A DNA stretch of 33,555 nucleotides, from contig JABUUE010000016.1 of NCBI GenBank assembly GCA_021443335.1, forward strand, positions 1 to 33,555, in the 5' to 3' direction. The notes beneath the pieces were generated by a model. That model had not been told where the DNA came from. It did no database searches and worked only from the letters and a program-made list of their open reading frames with translations. The DNA is from Bacteroidaceae bacterium. Its GTDB lineage: Bacteria; Bacteroidota; Bacteroidia; Bacteroidales; Bacteroidaceae. Shown here one piece after another: positions 21,948 through 30,000 of the stretch. Position 1 is the first letter of the stretch; the number at the start of each line of letters is the position of its first letter. A program made the position numbers and the translations under genes.

Positions 21948-23831
21948 ATGCGTATGAAAAGAGTGTTATCAGTGTTGTTTTTATGTGTTGCAGTAAGTGT
22001 TAGCGCACAGAAAAACTACGAGATTGGCAATCCTAATGATGAGGCCAATTACGGTTACTTGAAGGATTATCGTCCTCTCAAGGAGTATGTTGACAGAGCA
22101 AAATACCCGAACTTCAAACTCGGACTTGCTATTGCTGCTTCGGACTATCTTAACGGCGGCAATGTGAAGGCTGTGGCAAACAACTATTTTGACGAGGTTG
22201 TCACTGGCAACGCCATGAAGATGGGCAGCTGCGTGAACAACAATGGTGTGATGAATTTCACTACTGTCACAAATTTCGTCAATGCCGCATCAGCTGCCGG
22301 ACTTAACATCTACGGTCATACCTTGGCTTGGCACGCTCAGCAGCCTAACGGTTGGTTGAACAATCTTATTGCCGACAGGCAGCAGATGATTATCGACCCA
22401 GAAGGAAAGACACACTGGAACGTTATCGCGAAAAAGGATTTCCGCACACAGCAGACTGTTGGTTGGACTGGCGACCAGGAGAAATTTGGCTTCTCATTTA
22501 AGTTCAGTGCAAGGGACGGTATGATTGTTACCACCACAAAGAAGACTCCGAACAACTACGATGTGCAGTATATTGCCTTCGACAATATTCCTTGCAAGAA
22601 GGGTGAAACTTATAAGATGACAATGTACGTGCGCGCAAGAAACAATCCTGACGGCAAGAACACGGGTAATATCACTTGTAAGCTCGGTGACTGGAGCAGC
22701 GGTCCTGTGGTAAACGTTCCTTTCACGGAAACAAGCCAAGAGGTGGAAGTAATCTTCAAGAACACTATCGGAAACAGCTTCTTACTCTTGCAGCATGGTA
22801 ATTTTGTAGGCGATATAATTATCAGAGACATAAGAATCTCTCACGAAGATCCAGGAGAGATTATTAACGTGCCGCTGACAGCAGAGGAGAAGCACGACAC
22901 TTTGGTCTATGCTATGGACAAGTGGATAAAGGGAATGATGAATGCTACTAACGGAAAAGTTAAGGCGTGGGATTTGGCTAATGAGACAGTTTCTGGCGCA
23001 GATAATGACGGTGACGGCATCTACGACCTGCAGCACGGTCCAAGTGAGACGGATTTCTTCTGGCAGACACACATGGGAGACCTTGAATATGTTCGTCAGG
23101 CTTGCCGATTGGCACGCAAATATTACGCTGAAGTTATGCAGAAGCAAGGTGGCGACGACGGTCAGCTTCGCTTGTTCATCAACGACTACAACCTTGAGAG
23201 CGATTGGGACGGCAACAAGAAACTCAAGTCGCTCATAGAATGGATAAAGCGCTGGGAGGCTGACGGAGTGACCAAGATTGACGGAATTGGCTCACAAATG
23301 CATATCTCTTGCTACATGAACGAGAATACGCAAAGAAACAAGAAGAACGCTATTGAAAATAGTTTCAAGCTGATGGCTGCTTCAGGAAAGTTGGTCCGCA
23401 TTAGCGAACTTGACATGGGAATAGATGACGCAAGCGGAAAGGCTGTGCCAACAGATCAGGTGACAGAAGCGATGCACAAGAAGATGGCTGACCTCTATGA
23501 GTGGATTATAAAGAAATACTACGAGATTATTCCTGTTGAGCAGCAGTGGGGCATCTGTCAGTGGTGTGCTACCGACTCACCTGCAAGTAGTGGATGGCGT
23601 GCAAACACACCTGTTGGACTTTGGACTCTCGACTGGTATCGCAAGCACACTTATGCCGGTTTTGCTAAGGGTCTTGGCGCAAATGTTACTGCCATTGAGG
23701 CAATAAACGAAGTTAATGATGGTGCGCCAGTAGTTGTCTATGACCTTTCCGGTCGTCCAGTGGGCAACTCTGACAGCAATCTGCCTGCAGGACTTTACAT
23801 CAAGAATGGAAAGAAATTTATCGTGAAGTAA
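21948..23831 (+). CDS. Secreted GH10 endo-1,4-beta-xylanase with inserted carbohydrate-binding module
   Basis: From ATG 21948 this is 627 residues with a signal peptide (about 1-21, AVSVSAQ). The upstream frame to 21915 overlaps the glycosyltransferase gene and places extra residues before the signal, so it is rejected. GH10 signatures are HTLAWHAQQP (124-133), acid/base E346 in WDLANE and nucleophile E487 in ISELD. The barrel is interrupted at about 155-302 by a beta-sandwich-like module, the position of the CBM4/9-type insertion known in Bacteroidetes and Prevotella Xyn10 enzymes. The C-terminus (about 597-627; VYDLSGRPV, NLPAGLYIKNGKKFIVK) is a T9SS type A-like sorting signal, implying surface export and xylan cleavage outside the cell. 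Confidence 0.93.
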   Translation: MRMKRVLSVLFLCVAVSVSAQKNYEIGNPNDEANYGYLKDYRPLKEYVDRAKYPNFKLGLAIAASDYLNGGNVKAVANNYFDEVVTGNAMKMGSCVNNNGVMNFTTVTNFVNAASAAGLNIYGHTLAWHAQQPNGWLNNLIADRQQMIIDPEGKTHWNVIAKKDFRTQQTVGWTGDQEKFGFSFKFSARDGMIVTTTKKTPNNYDVQYIAFDNIPCKKGETYKMTMYVRARNNPDGKNTGNITCKLGDWSSGPVVNVPFTETSQEVEVIFKNTIGNSFLLLQHGNFVGDIIIRDIRISHEDPGEIINVPLTAEEKHDTLVYAMDKWIKGMMNATNGKVKAWDLANETVSGADNDGDGIYDLQHGPSETDFFWQTHMGDLEYVRQACRLARKYYAEVMQKQGGDDGQLRLFINDYNLESDWDGNKKLKSLIEWIKRWEADGVTKIDGIGSQMHISCYMNENTQRNKKNAIENSFKLMAASGKLVRISELDMGIDDASGKAVPTDQVTEAMHKKMADLYEWIIKKYYEIIPVEQQWGICQWCATDSPASSGWRANTPVGLWTLDWYRKHTYAGFAKGLGANVTAIEAINEVNDGAPVVVYDLSGRPVGNSDSNLPAGLYIKNGKKFIVK

Positions 23832-23911
23832 TTAATGCAATGCTTGCGTAAGCATTTGTTTGTTGTAAACATCAACATCAACATTATTTGTGTAAGCATT
23901 ATTATAAAAAG

Positions 23912-23941
23912 AACGAGGGTCTGAAAAATCAGGCCCTCGTT
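23912..23941. terminator. Bidirectional terminator between convergent xylanase and pheS genes
   Basis: AACGAGGGTCTG pairs with CAGGCCCTCGTT (12 bp, one G-U) around an AAAAAT loop. A T-rich run follows on the plus strand, and upstream A-residues give a U-run on the minus strand. A smaller hairpin, AATGCTT-GCGT-AAGCATT, lies closer to the xylanase stop, near 23838-23855. Confidence 0.85.
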
Positions 23942-24023
23942 TGTGTGTTATAACAGTTGTCTGTTCTTTTTTGACTTAGTCTTTTGTCTTGTCGTCCTTT
24001 GACTGTTGTTATTCTGATAGTTG

Positions 24024-25061
24024 TTATCTTGCAGATGTAAACTCGTTGAGGAAACGGATGTCGTTCTCAGAGAACATACGGAGGTCGCTTACCTGATATT
24101 TTAGGTTAGTGATTCGCTCAACTCCGAGTCCAAATGCGTAGCCACTATAAACACTGCTGTCTATGCCGCAGAGCTCCAAGACGTTGGGGTCAACCATTCC
24201 ACAGCCGAGAATTTCCACCCAGCCAGTATGTTTACAGAATCCGCAACCTTTTCCACCGCAGATGTTGCAAGTGATGTCCATCTCTGCTGATGGCTCTGTG
24301 AATGGGAAGTAGCTTGGTCGCAGACGAATCTCCGTTTCTGGTCCGAACATCTCTCGTGAGAAGGTGAGAAGCACCTGCTTGAGGTCGGTAAAAGAGACGT
24401 TCTTGTCGATGTAAAGTCCTTCAATCTGATGGAAGAAGCAGTGTGCGCGTGCAGTGATAGCCTCGTTGCGATAGACTCTTCCCGGGCAGATGATTCGGAT
24501 TGGTGGTTGCGTGTTCTCCATAACACGTGCCTGAACAGATGACGTGTGTGAGCGTAGCAGGATATTCTTTGTAACATCGTTGGGGTAGTTGCTCTCAACG
24601 AAGAATGTGTCTTGCATGTCGCGTGCTGGGTGGTCGGCAGCAAAGTTCATTTTGGTGAACACGTGTAGGTCGTCTTCAACCTCCGGTCCGTCGGCGAGAG
24701 TGAAGCCCATTCGTGAGAAGATGTCGATAATCTCGTTCTTCACTATTGTCAGCGGATGGCGTGTGCCAAGCTGGATGGGGTAGGATGTGCGTGTGAGGTC
24801 AATGTCGTCTGACGTCTCTACGGCAGTCTGTAGCTGTTCGCGGAGTCCGTTAATCTTGTCGAAAGCTGCTTGTTTCAGCTCGTTGATTCTCATTCCGACC
24901 TCTTTCTTTGCTTCTGCCGGGACGTTGCGGAATTCTCCCATAAGAGCATTGAGCGCTCCTTTTTTTGAGAGATATTTGACACGCAGTGTTTCTATTTCCT
25001 CAAGATTTTTTGCATGGAGGTTTTCCACCTCGTTGAGCAATTCCTTAATTTTCTGTAACAC
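24024..25061 (-). CDS. pheS: Phenylalanyl-tRNA synthetase alpha subunit
   Basis: This 345-residue class II synthetase subunit has an N-terminal coiled coil (about 1-85; tRNA binding, VENLHAKNLEEIETLRVKY). Catalytic motifs include LLRSHTSSVQAR, motif 2 in GRVYRNEAITARAHCFFHQ, and motif 3 in YAFGLGVERITNLKY. A cysteine-rich stretch, CNICGGKGCGFCKHTGW, lies between motifs 2 and 3 and is also seen in many PheS proteins. pheT is not adjacent. The gene has its own TAAATTTG promoter and a convergent terminator. Confidence 0.97.
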   Translation of the reverse strand: MLQKIKELLNEVENLHAKNLEEIETLRVKYLSKKGALNALMGEFRNVPAEAKKEVGMRINELKQAAFDKINGLREQLQTAVETSDDIDLTRTSYPIQLGTRHPLTIVKNEIIDIFSRMGFTLADGPEVEDDLHVFTKMNFAADHPARDMQDTFFVESNYPNDVTKNILLRSHTSSVQARVMENTQPPIRIICPGRVYRNEAITARAHCFFHQIEGLYIDKNVSFTDLKQVLLTFSREMFGPETEIRLRPSYFPFTEPSAEMDITCNICGGKGCGFCKHTGWVEILGCGMVDPNVLELCGIDSSVYSGYAFGLGVERITNLKYQVSDLRMFSENDIRFLNEFTSAR

Positions 25062-25122
25062 GGAAGTATTTTATTTATGTTTGTTTTGTTGTTATTTGAT
25101 AACTTTTTATATTTTTAGGGTG

Positions 25123-25130
25123 CAAATTTA
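25123..25130 (-). promoter_or_regulatory. -7 box of the pheS promoter
   Basis: On the minus strand TAAATTTG lies 62 bases before the pheS start and matches TAnnTTTG. No good -33 TTG was found at the expected distance, so the upstream half is weak. Confidence 0.6.
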
Positions 25131-25172
25131 TAAAAAAATCGTGAATAATCTATTAAGATAGCATAATTATTG

Positions 25173-25180
25173 TAACTTTG
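25173..25180 (+). promoter_or_regulatory. -7 box of the lipoprotein/GH operon promoter
   Basis: TAACTTTG matches TAnnTTTG, 47 bases before the lipoprotein start. The -33 region is weak and shares the 42 bases between this box and the divergent pheS box. Confidence 0.65.
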
Positions 25181-25226
25181 CGCTTGATAATTTGATATTA
25201 CTGATGTCAAAGAGTAAAAAAAGGTA

Positions 25227-26129
25227 ATGAGAAAGCTACTGTTTGTGTTCCCGATAATGTTGCTGTTGGGAATTGTCTCTACTGGAATTACCAGCTGTAA
25301 GGATAGCAAGAAAGGTGAGGCTGAGGAGTCAGACTCCACAGATGTGGTTGCTACTGACTCTCTTGGTTTGAACTCTGTTGCTGTTGTTGATAGTACACCT
25401 GTGTCGGAATTAGAGAAGCTTATTAATGAGAAGCCGATGCCCAAGGCTGCGGATGAACTTTTTGATGACTTTTTCTTCAATTTCTCGAACAACCGCAATG
25501 TTCAGAAAGCGCGTATTGTGTGGCCTCTGAATGTGATTACCAACGGTGAGAAAACCACAATGAACGAGGGACAATGGGTGATGGAGAAGTTCTATGCGGA
25601 GAATGGCTTTTACGTTATGCTTCTTGACGATGAGAGGCAGACGAAATTGGCAAAAGACACTTCTCTCAGTGATGTTGCTGTGATACATGTGGATATTCCG
25701 CAGAATAAGCTTGAGAGCTTCAACTTCAATCGTATTGACGGAAAGTGGAGGATGACTTCCCTTGAGAGAGATTCTCTCTCGGAGTCGAAGAATGCTGGTT
25801 TCCTGCGTTTCTACCAGAAATTTGCGACAGACTCTCTGTTCTGCAAGGAAAGTCTTGCGGAGAACATTACCTTTACAGGTCCTAACCTTGATGAAGAGGA
25901 AGAAGGGTTTGATGAGAATACCACTTCAACACGTTCAATAACGCCTGAGGAATTTTTCGAATTGTCGCCAGAACTCGCCGCCGATTTCTACGCTGTGGCT
26001 TACGGTCAGAAGGAAGACTCTTCTAACAACAAGGTATTTATCATGCGTCTGCCTGCCTCTTCGCAGGAGTGTAAGTTGTATTTCCGCAGGAGCGGGTCGC
26101 AGTGGAAATTATATAAGTTAGAGGTGTAG
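25227..26129 (+). CDS. DUF4348-like lipoprotein
   Basis: This 300-residue protein has a lipoprotein signal, with the lipidated cysteine C24 in GITSCKDS. An acidic, Ser/Thr-rich linker (25-60) follows, then a globular domain with ELFDDFFFNFSNN, KARIVWPL and IDGKWRMTSL. This fits my memory of DUF4348 from Prevotella and Bacteroides, but the family call is tentative. Two similar halves may exist: KVFIMRLPASSQ...LYFRRSGSQWKLYKLEV at the end resembles DVAVIHVDIPQ...FNFNRIDGKWRMTSLE in the middle. It is the first gene of a tight plus-strand run that continues to the GH31 gene. Confidence 0.72.
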   Translation: MRKLLFVFPIMLLLGIVSTGITSCKDSKKGEAEESDSTDVVATDSLGLNSVAVVDSTPVSELEKLINEKPMPKAADELFDDFFFNFSNNRNVQKARIVWPLNVITNGEKTTMNEGQWVMEKFYAENGFYVMLLDDERQTKLAKDTSLSDVAVIHVDIPQNKLESFNFNRIDGKWRMTSLERDSLSESKNAGFLRFYQKFATDSLFCKESLAENITFTGPNLDEEEEGFDENTTSTRSITPEEFFELSPELAADFYAVAYGQKEDSSNNKVFIMRLPASSQECKLYFRRSGSQWKLYKLEV

Positions 26130-26134
26130 CGCGA

Positions 26135-26941
26135 ATGTCTGAGTTGAAAATAACGCTTCTTGGCACTGGCACATCGTGTGGTGTTCCTGTCATAGGTTGT
26201 AACTGTGAGGTGTGTATGAGCAATGATCCTCACGACCATCGATTGCGTTCTTCTGCAATGATAGAGAGTGGCAGCACGAGAATTCTGATTGATTGTGGCC
26301 CAGACTTCTATCAGCAGATGTTGTGCCATTTCCAAGGGGTTAGTTTCATGGAAACGAACTGCAAGATTGACGCAGTGTTTATCTCTCACATTCATTATGA
26401 CCATTGTGGCGGAATTGACGACTTGCGCCCGTTCTGCGTTTTCGGTGACATCAATATTTACAGTAATGAAAATGTGATTGGCGCTATGCAACACACTCTG
26501 CCTTATCTTTTTGCCGAGCACAAATATCCTGGCATCCCGAAGGTTTCGGCTCATGCATATAAAAACCATGATAAGATACGAGTTGGTGATATTGAGGTGC
26601 AGGTGTTTAGTGTAAATCATGGCAATTTGCCAATCAGCGCTTTCCGTATCGGTGATTTCGCTTATATAACTGACATGAAGACAATTGACGACGGTGAACT
26701 GCCTTATTTAGAAGGTGTAGAAACTCTTGTTGTCAATGCTTTACGCTATTTTCCAGACCATCCAACGCATCTGCTTGTTGACGAGGCAATAGACTTTTCT
26801 CGTAGGATTGGGACGAAGAGAGTTTACTTTACTCACATGTGCCACGATATTGGTTTGGCAAAGGATGTTAACCAAAAACTTCCTAATGGTTTCCAATTAG
26901 GATATGATGGAATGGAGATAACGGTCGAGAATAAAATGTAA
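26135..26941 (+). CDS. MBL-fold metallo-hydrolase, PhnP-like
   Basis: This 268-residue protein is a metallo-beta-lactamase-fold phosphodiesterase-type enzyme. The metal motif HIHYDH (85-90) is followed by GGIDDLR, with further ligands in VNHGN and TDMK. The N-terminal GCNCEVC (21-27) matches the CxCxxC structural zinc site of PhnP cyclic-phosphate phosphodiesterases. No phosphonate genes accompany it, so the substrate is unknown. It begins 5 bases after the lipoprotein gene, and translational coupling is likely. Confidence 0.88.
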   Translation: MSELKITLLGTGTSCGVPVIGCNCEVCMSNDPHDHRLRSSAMIESGSTRILIDCGPDFYQQMLCHFQGVSFMETNCKIDAVFISHIHYDHCGGIDDLRPFCVFGDINIYSNENVIGAMQHTLPYLFAEHKYPGIPKVSAHAYKNHDKIRVGDIEVQVFSVNHGNLPISAFRIGDFAYITDMKTIDDGELPYLEGVETLVVNALRYFPDHPTHLLVDEAIDFSRRIGTKRVYFTHMCHDIGLAKDVNQKLPNGFQLGYDGMEITVENKM

Positions 26942-26963
26942 GAATAGAAAAGTAAATAATCTC

Positions 26964-29459
26964 ATGAGAAACTACTTATTTGCGGTATGTTTGATGTTTT
27001 GTTCGGTGGCTGTCATGGCTCAACCGCAACATGTTTTGTGGTATGATAAGCCCGCAGTCAGTTGGAATGAGGCTTTGCCAATAGGTAATGCTCGACTTGG
27101 TGCGATGCTTTTTTCCGCTCCTTCTTCCGATCGTCTTCAACTAAATGAGGAAACTATCTGGGCTGGCAAACCTAATAACAACACTAATCCAGAGGCGAGA
27201 GAGTGGCTGCCAAAAGTACGCGAATTGGTGTGGCAAGGCAAATACAAAGAAGCGACAGACATGGCGAATGAGCACGTGATGCCAAGTCTGGACAAGAATA
27301 TGAATAAAGGCATGCCGTATCAGCCTTTTGGCGACCTTATAATTTCGTCGCCAACGATAGGAGATTATTCAAATTATTATCGTGAACTTTCTCTGGATTC
27401 TGCCTGCTCTGTGATGACTTTCAAGGCCAACGGCGTGAACTACAAGCGCGAGTATCTTGCTTCGCTTTCGGATAATGTGATTCTTGTGCATCTGACGGCA
27501 GACAAACCTGGCTCTATCACTTGCAGCGCAACATTCACCACTCCGCAGCAAGATGCTATTCTGATGTCGGAAGATGGCGGTATAAAACTCATTGGCACAA
27601 GCGGGTGGCATGAGGGACAAAAAGGAAAGATAATGTTCTGCGGTCGTGCTACAGCTAAGTCTAAAGGCGGTCAGGTAACTTGCAATGACGGCTCGTTGCA
27701 GATACGGAATGCCGACGAGGCTACTATTTATGTAACAATAGCGACAAACTTCAAGAAATACAATGATGTTAGCGGTGATGACAAGGCATTGTCGAAGCAA
27801 ATACTTGACAAGGCTCTGCAAAAGTCGTTTGAAAAGATTAAGGCAGAACATACAGCAAAGTATAAAAGTCTGTATGACCGTGTGAAACTGACTCTTGGCA
27901 GTCTTCGCACACTTGACAACAACCCGACAGATGTGCGTGTGGAGAGATTTAAGGAAACTCAGGACCTTGAACTTGCTGAAACCTATTTCCAGTTTGGCAG
28001 ATATTTGCTGATATGTTCCTCACAGCCAGGCACACAGCCTCCAACACTCCAAGGTATTTGGAACGATAAGATGTTGCCTTCGTGGGATTCGAAATACACT
28101 ACGAACATTAACTGCGAGATGAACTACTGGCAGGCAGAGGTGGGAAATCTCTCTGAACTGACAGAGCCGCTTTTCTCGATGATTGCTGACTTGACAGAGA
28201 CTGGTCATGAGTCTGCCCGCGTAATGTATGGCGCTGACGGCTGGGTGCTTCATCATAACACTGACCTGTGGCGTATCACTGGGGCAGTTGACCGTGCCGC
28301 ATCAGGCTTATGGCAGTCGGGAGCGGCGTGGCTATGCCAGCATCTTTGGGAACATTTTCTTTATACCGGTGATAAGGATTTTCTCCACAAGGTTTTCCCT
28401 TATATAGAAGGCGCGGTAAGATTCTTTAATCAGACTTTGGTGCGTGAACCAAAAACCAAGGCGTGGGTTATTTGTCCGTCGTTAAGTCCTGAGAATGAGC
28501 ATGCTAACCACAAGGCAACTATTGCTGCTGGTGTTACGATGGACAACCAATTGCTTTTTGACCTTTTTTCCCATTATCTTCAAGCGTCGGCGATTTTAGG
28601 TGTCAAATCATCTTCACAAGGAGAAATGCTTTGCGATTCTGTCAAGGTAAAACTTTCGGAACTTCTTCCCATACAGACAGGCTCTTGGGGACAACTTCAG
28701 GAATGGCAAGACGATTGGGACAACCCAAAAGACGAGCATCGTCATATCAGTCATCTTTACGGAATGTATCCGAGTAATCAGATTTCGCCTTATCGCACGC
28801 CGGAACTCGCTGCTGCCGCGCGCAAATCTCTTATCCACCGTGGTGACCCGAGTACCGGTTGGTCAATGGGGTGGAAGGTTTGTCTGTGGGCGCGCTTGTT
28901 GGATGGCAATCATGCCTGGAAGTTGATTGGCGACCAGATGACTCTTATCCGTCCGAAATATACCAATGAGTTTCATAAAACAGGCGGAGGAACATATCCT
29001 AATCTTCTTGACGCTCATCCGCCATTCCAGATTGACGGAAACTTTGGTTGCGCGGCAGGCATCGCCGAGATGTTGCTTCAAAGTCATGATGGTTTTGTGT
29101 ATTTATTGCCAGCTATTCCAGATGTTTGGCAGGATGGCAGGGTAACAGGCTTGAAGGCTCGCGGCGGCTTTGAAGTGGATATGAAATGGAGTGGGGGAAA
29201 AGTTACGGAAGTTGCGGTAACATCCACTCTTGGCGGAAACCTTCGTCTGCGTTCTGCTGTGCCGCTGACAATGAACGGCAAGAAACTTAAGGCGGCAAAG
29301 GGCGAAAACAGAAATTCGTTTTTCGATGTTACAACATACAAGCAGAAGCAGCAGATAAACTATCCTGACGCTATAGAGCCGTTGCCAGAACTTGCCAAGA
29401 CTTATCTTTATGATATTCCGACAAATAAGGGACAGCGACTGGTTTTAAAGAGACATTGA
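26964..29459 (+). CDS. GH95 alpha-L-fucosidase or alpha-L-galactosidase
   Basis: This 831-residue protein has a signal peptide (about 1-19, VAVMAQ) with no lipobox and no T9SS tail, so it is probably periplasmic. GH95 hallmarks are [17 protein letters not shown] near the N-terminus, [37 protein letters not shown] (E510 and E512 near the acid site), and [18 protein letters not shown] near the C-terminus. Family members invert alpha-1,2-fucose or alpha-1,2-L-galactose on xyloglucan or host glycans. The neighbouring GH31 favours a plant xyloglucan-like target, by inference. Confidence 0.92.
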   Translation: MRNYLFAVCLMFCSVAVMAQPQHVLWYDKPAVSWNEALPIGNARLGAMLFSAPSSDRLQLNEETIWAGKPNNNTNPEAREWLPKVRELVWQGKYKEATDMANEHVMPSLDKNMNKGMPYQPFGDLIISSPTIGDYSNYYRELSLDSACSVMTFKANGVNYKREYLASLSDNVILVHLTADKPGSITCSATFTTPQQDAILMSEDGGIKLIGTSGWHEGQKGKIMFCGRATAKSKGGQVTCNDGSLQIRNADEATIYVTIATNFKKYNDVSGDDKALSKQILDKALQKSFEKIKAEHTAKYKSLYDRVKLTLGSLRTLDNNPTDVRVERFKETQDLELAETYFQFGRYLLICSSQPGTQPPTLQGIWNDKMLPSWDSKYTTNINCEMNYWQAEVGNLSELTEPLFSMIADLTETGHESARVMYGADGWVLHHNTDLWRITGAVDRAASGLWQSGAAWLCQHLWEHFLYTGDKDFLHKVFPYIEGAVRFFNQTLVREPKTKAWVICPSLSPENEHANHKATIAAGVTMDNQLLFDLFSHYLQASAILGVKSSSQGEMLCDSVKVKLSELLPIQTGSWGQLQEWQDDWDNPKDEHRHISHLYGMYPSNQISPYRTPELAAAARKSLIHRGDPSTGWSMGWKVCLWARLLDGNHAWKLIGDQMTLIRPKYTNEFHKTGGGTYPNLLDAHPPFQIDGNFGCAAGIAEMLLQSHDGFVYLLPAIPDVWQDGRVTGLKARGGFEVDMKWSGGKVTEVAVTSTLGGNLRLRSAVPLTMNGKKLKAAKGENRNSFFDVTTYKQKQQINYPDAIEPLPELAKTYLYDIPTNKGQRLVLKRH

Positions 29460-29460
29460 T

Positions 29461-29958
29461 ATGAAGACTATTGGAATATTAAGTGATACGCATTCGTTTT
29501 GGGACGACCGCTATCTGAAATATTTTGAGCCTTGCGATGAGATTTGGCATGCTGGCGATATCTGCAGTGTTGAACTTATTGAGCGACTCAACGAGTTTCG
29601 CCCTGTTCGTGCCGTTTGTGGCAATTGCGACGGCGGGATGTTGCGCAGAATGTATCCGGAGATATTAAGGTGGAAATGTGAGGAAGTGGATGTTTTGATG
29701 AAACATATCGGAGGTTATCCTGGCAGGTATGACCCTTCGATTGTCAGAAAGTTGATGACCAATCCGCCAAAACTGTTCATTTCCGGACATTCCCACATAT
29801 TGAAAATCCAATATGACAAGACTTTGAACATGCTACATATTAATCCTGGTGCTGCCGGTTTGCAAGGATGGCAGGTGGAACGCACGCTTGTGAGATTGCA
29901 GATTGAAGGCAGTGAGTTCAAGGATTGCGAGGTGATTTCGCTTGGGAAAAAGACTTAA
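29461..29958 (+). CDS. Metallophosphoesterase (YfcE/MJ0936-like)
   Basis: This 165-residue protein has a calcineurin-like fold with the full set of metal motifs: SDTH near the N-terminus, HAGDI, CGNCD, and SGHSH. Length and motif spacing fit the small YfcE/Vps29 phosphodiesterase family. It starts 1 base after the GH95 stop and 42 bases before the GH31 gene. It is therefore cotranscribed, although its role in the glycan pathway is not obvious. Confidence 0.92.
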   Translation: MKTIGILSDTHSFWDDRYLKYFEPCDEIWHAGDICSVELIERLNEFRPVRAVCGNCDGGMLRRMYPEILRWKCEEVDVLMKHIGGYPGRYDPSIVRKLMTNPPKLFISGHSHILKIQYDKTLNMLHINPGAAGLQGWQVERTLVRLQIEGSEFKDCEVISLGKKT

Positions 29959-30000
29959 CTCCCCATTAACTCCCCCAAAAACATAACTAATTATACTTAT

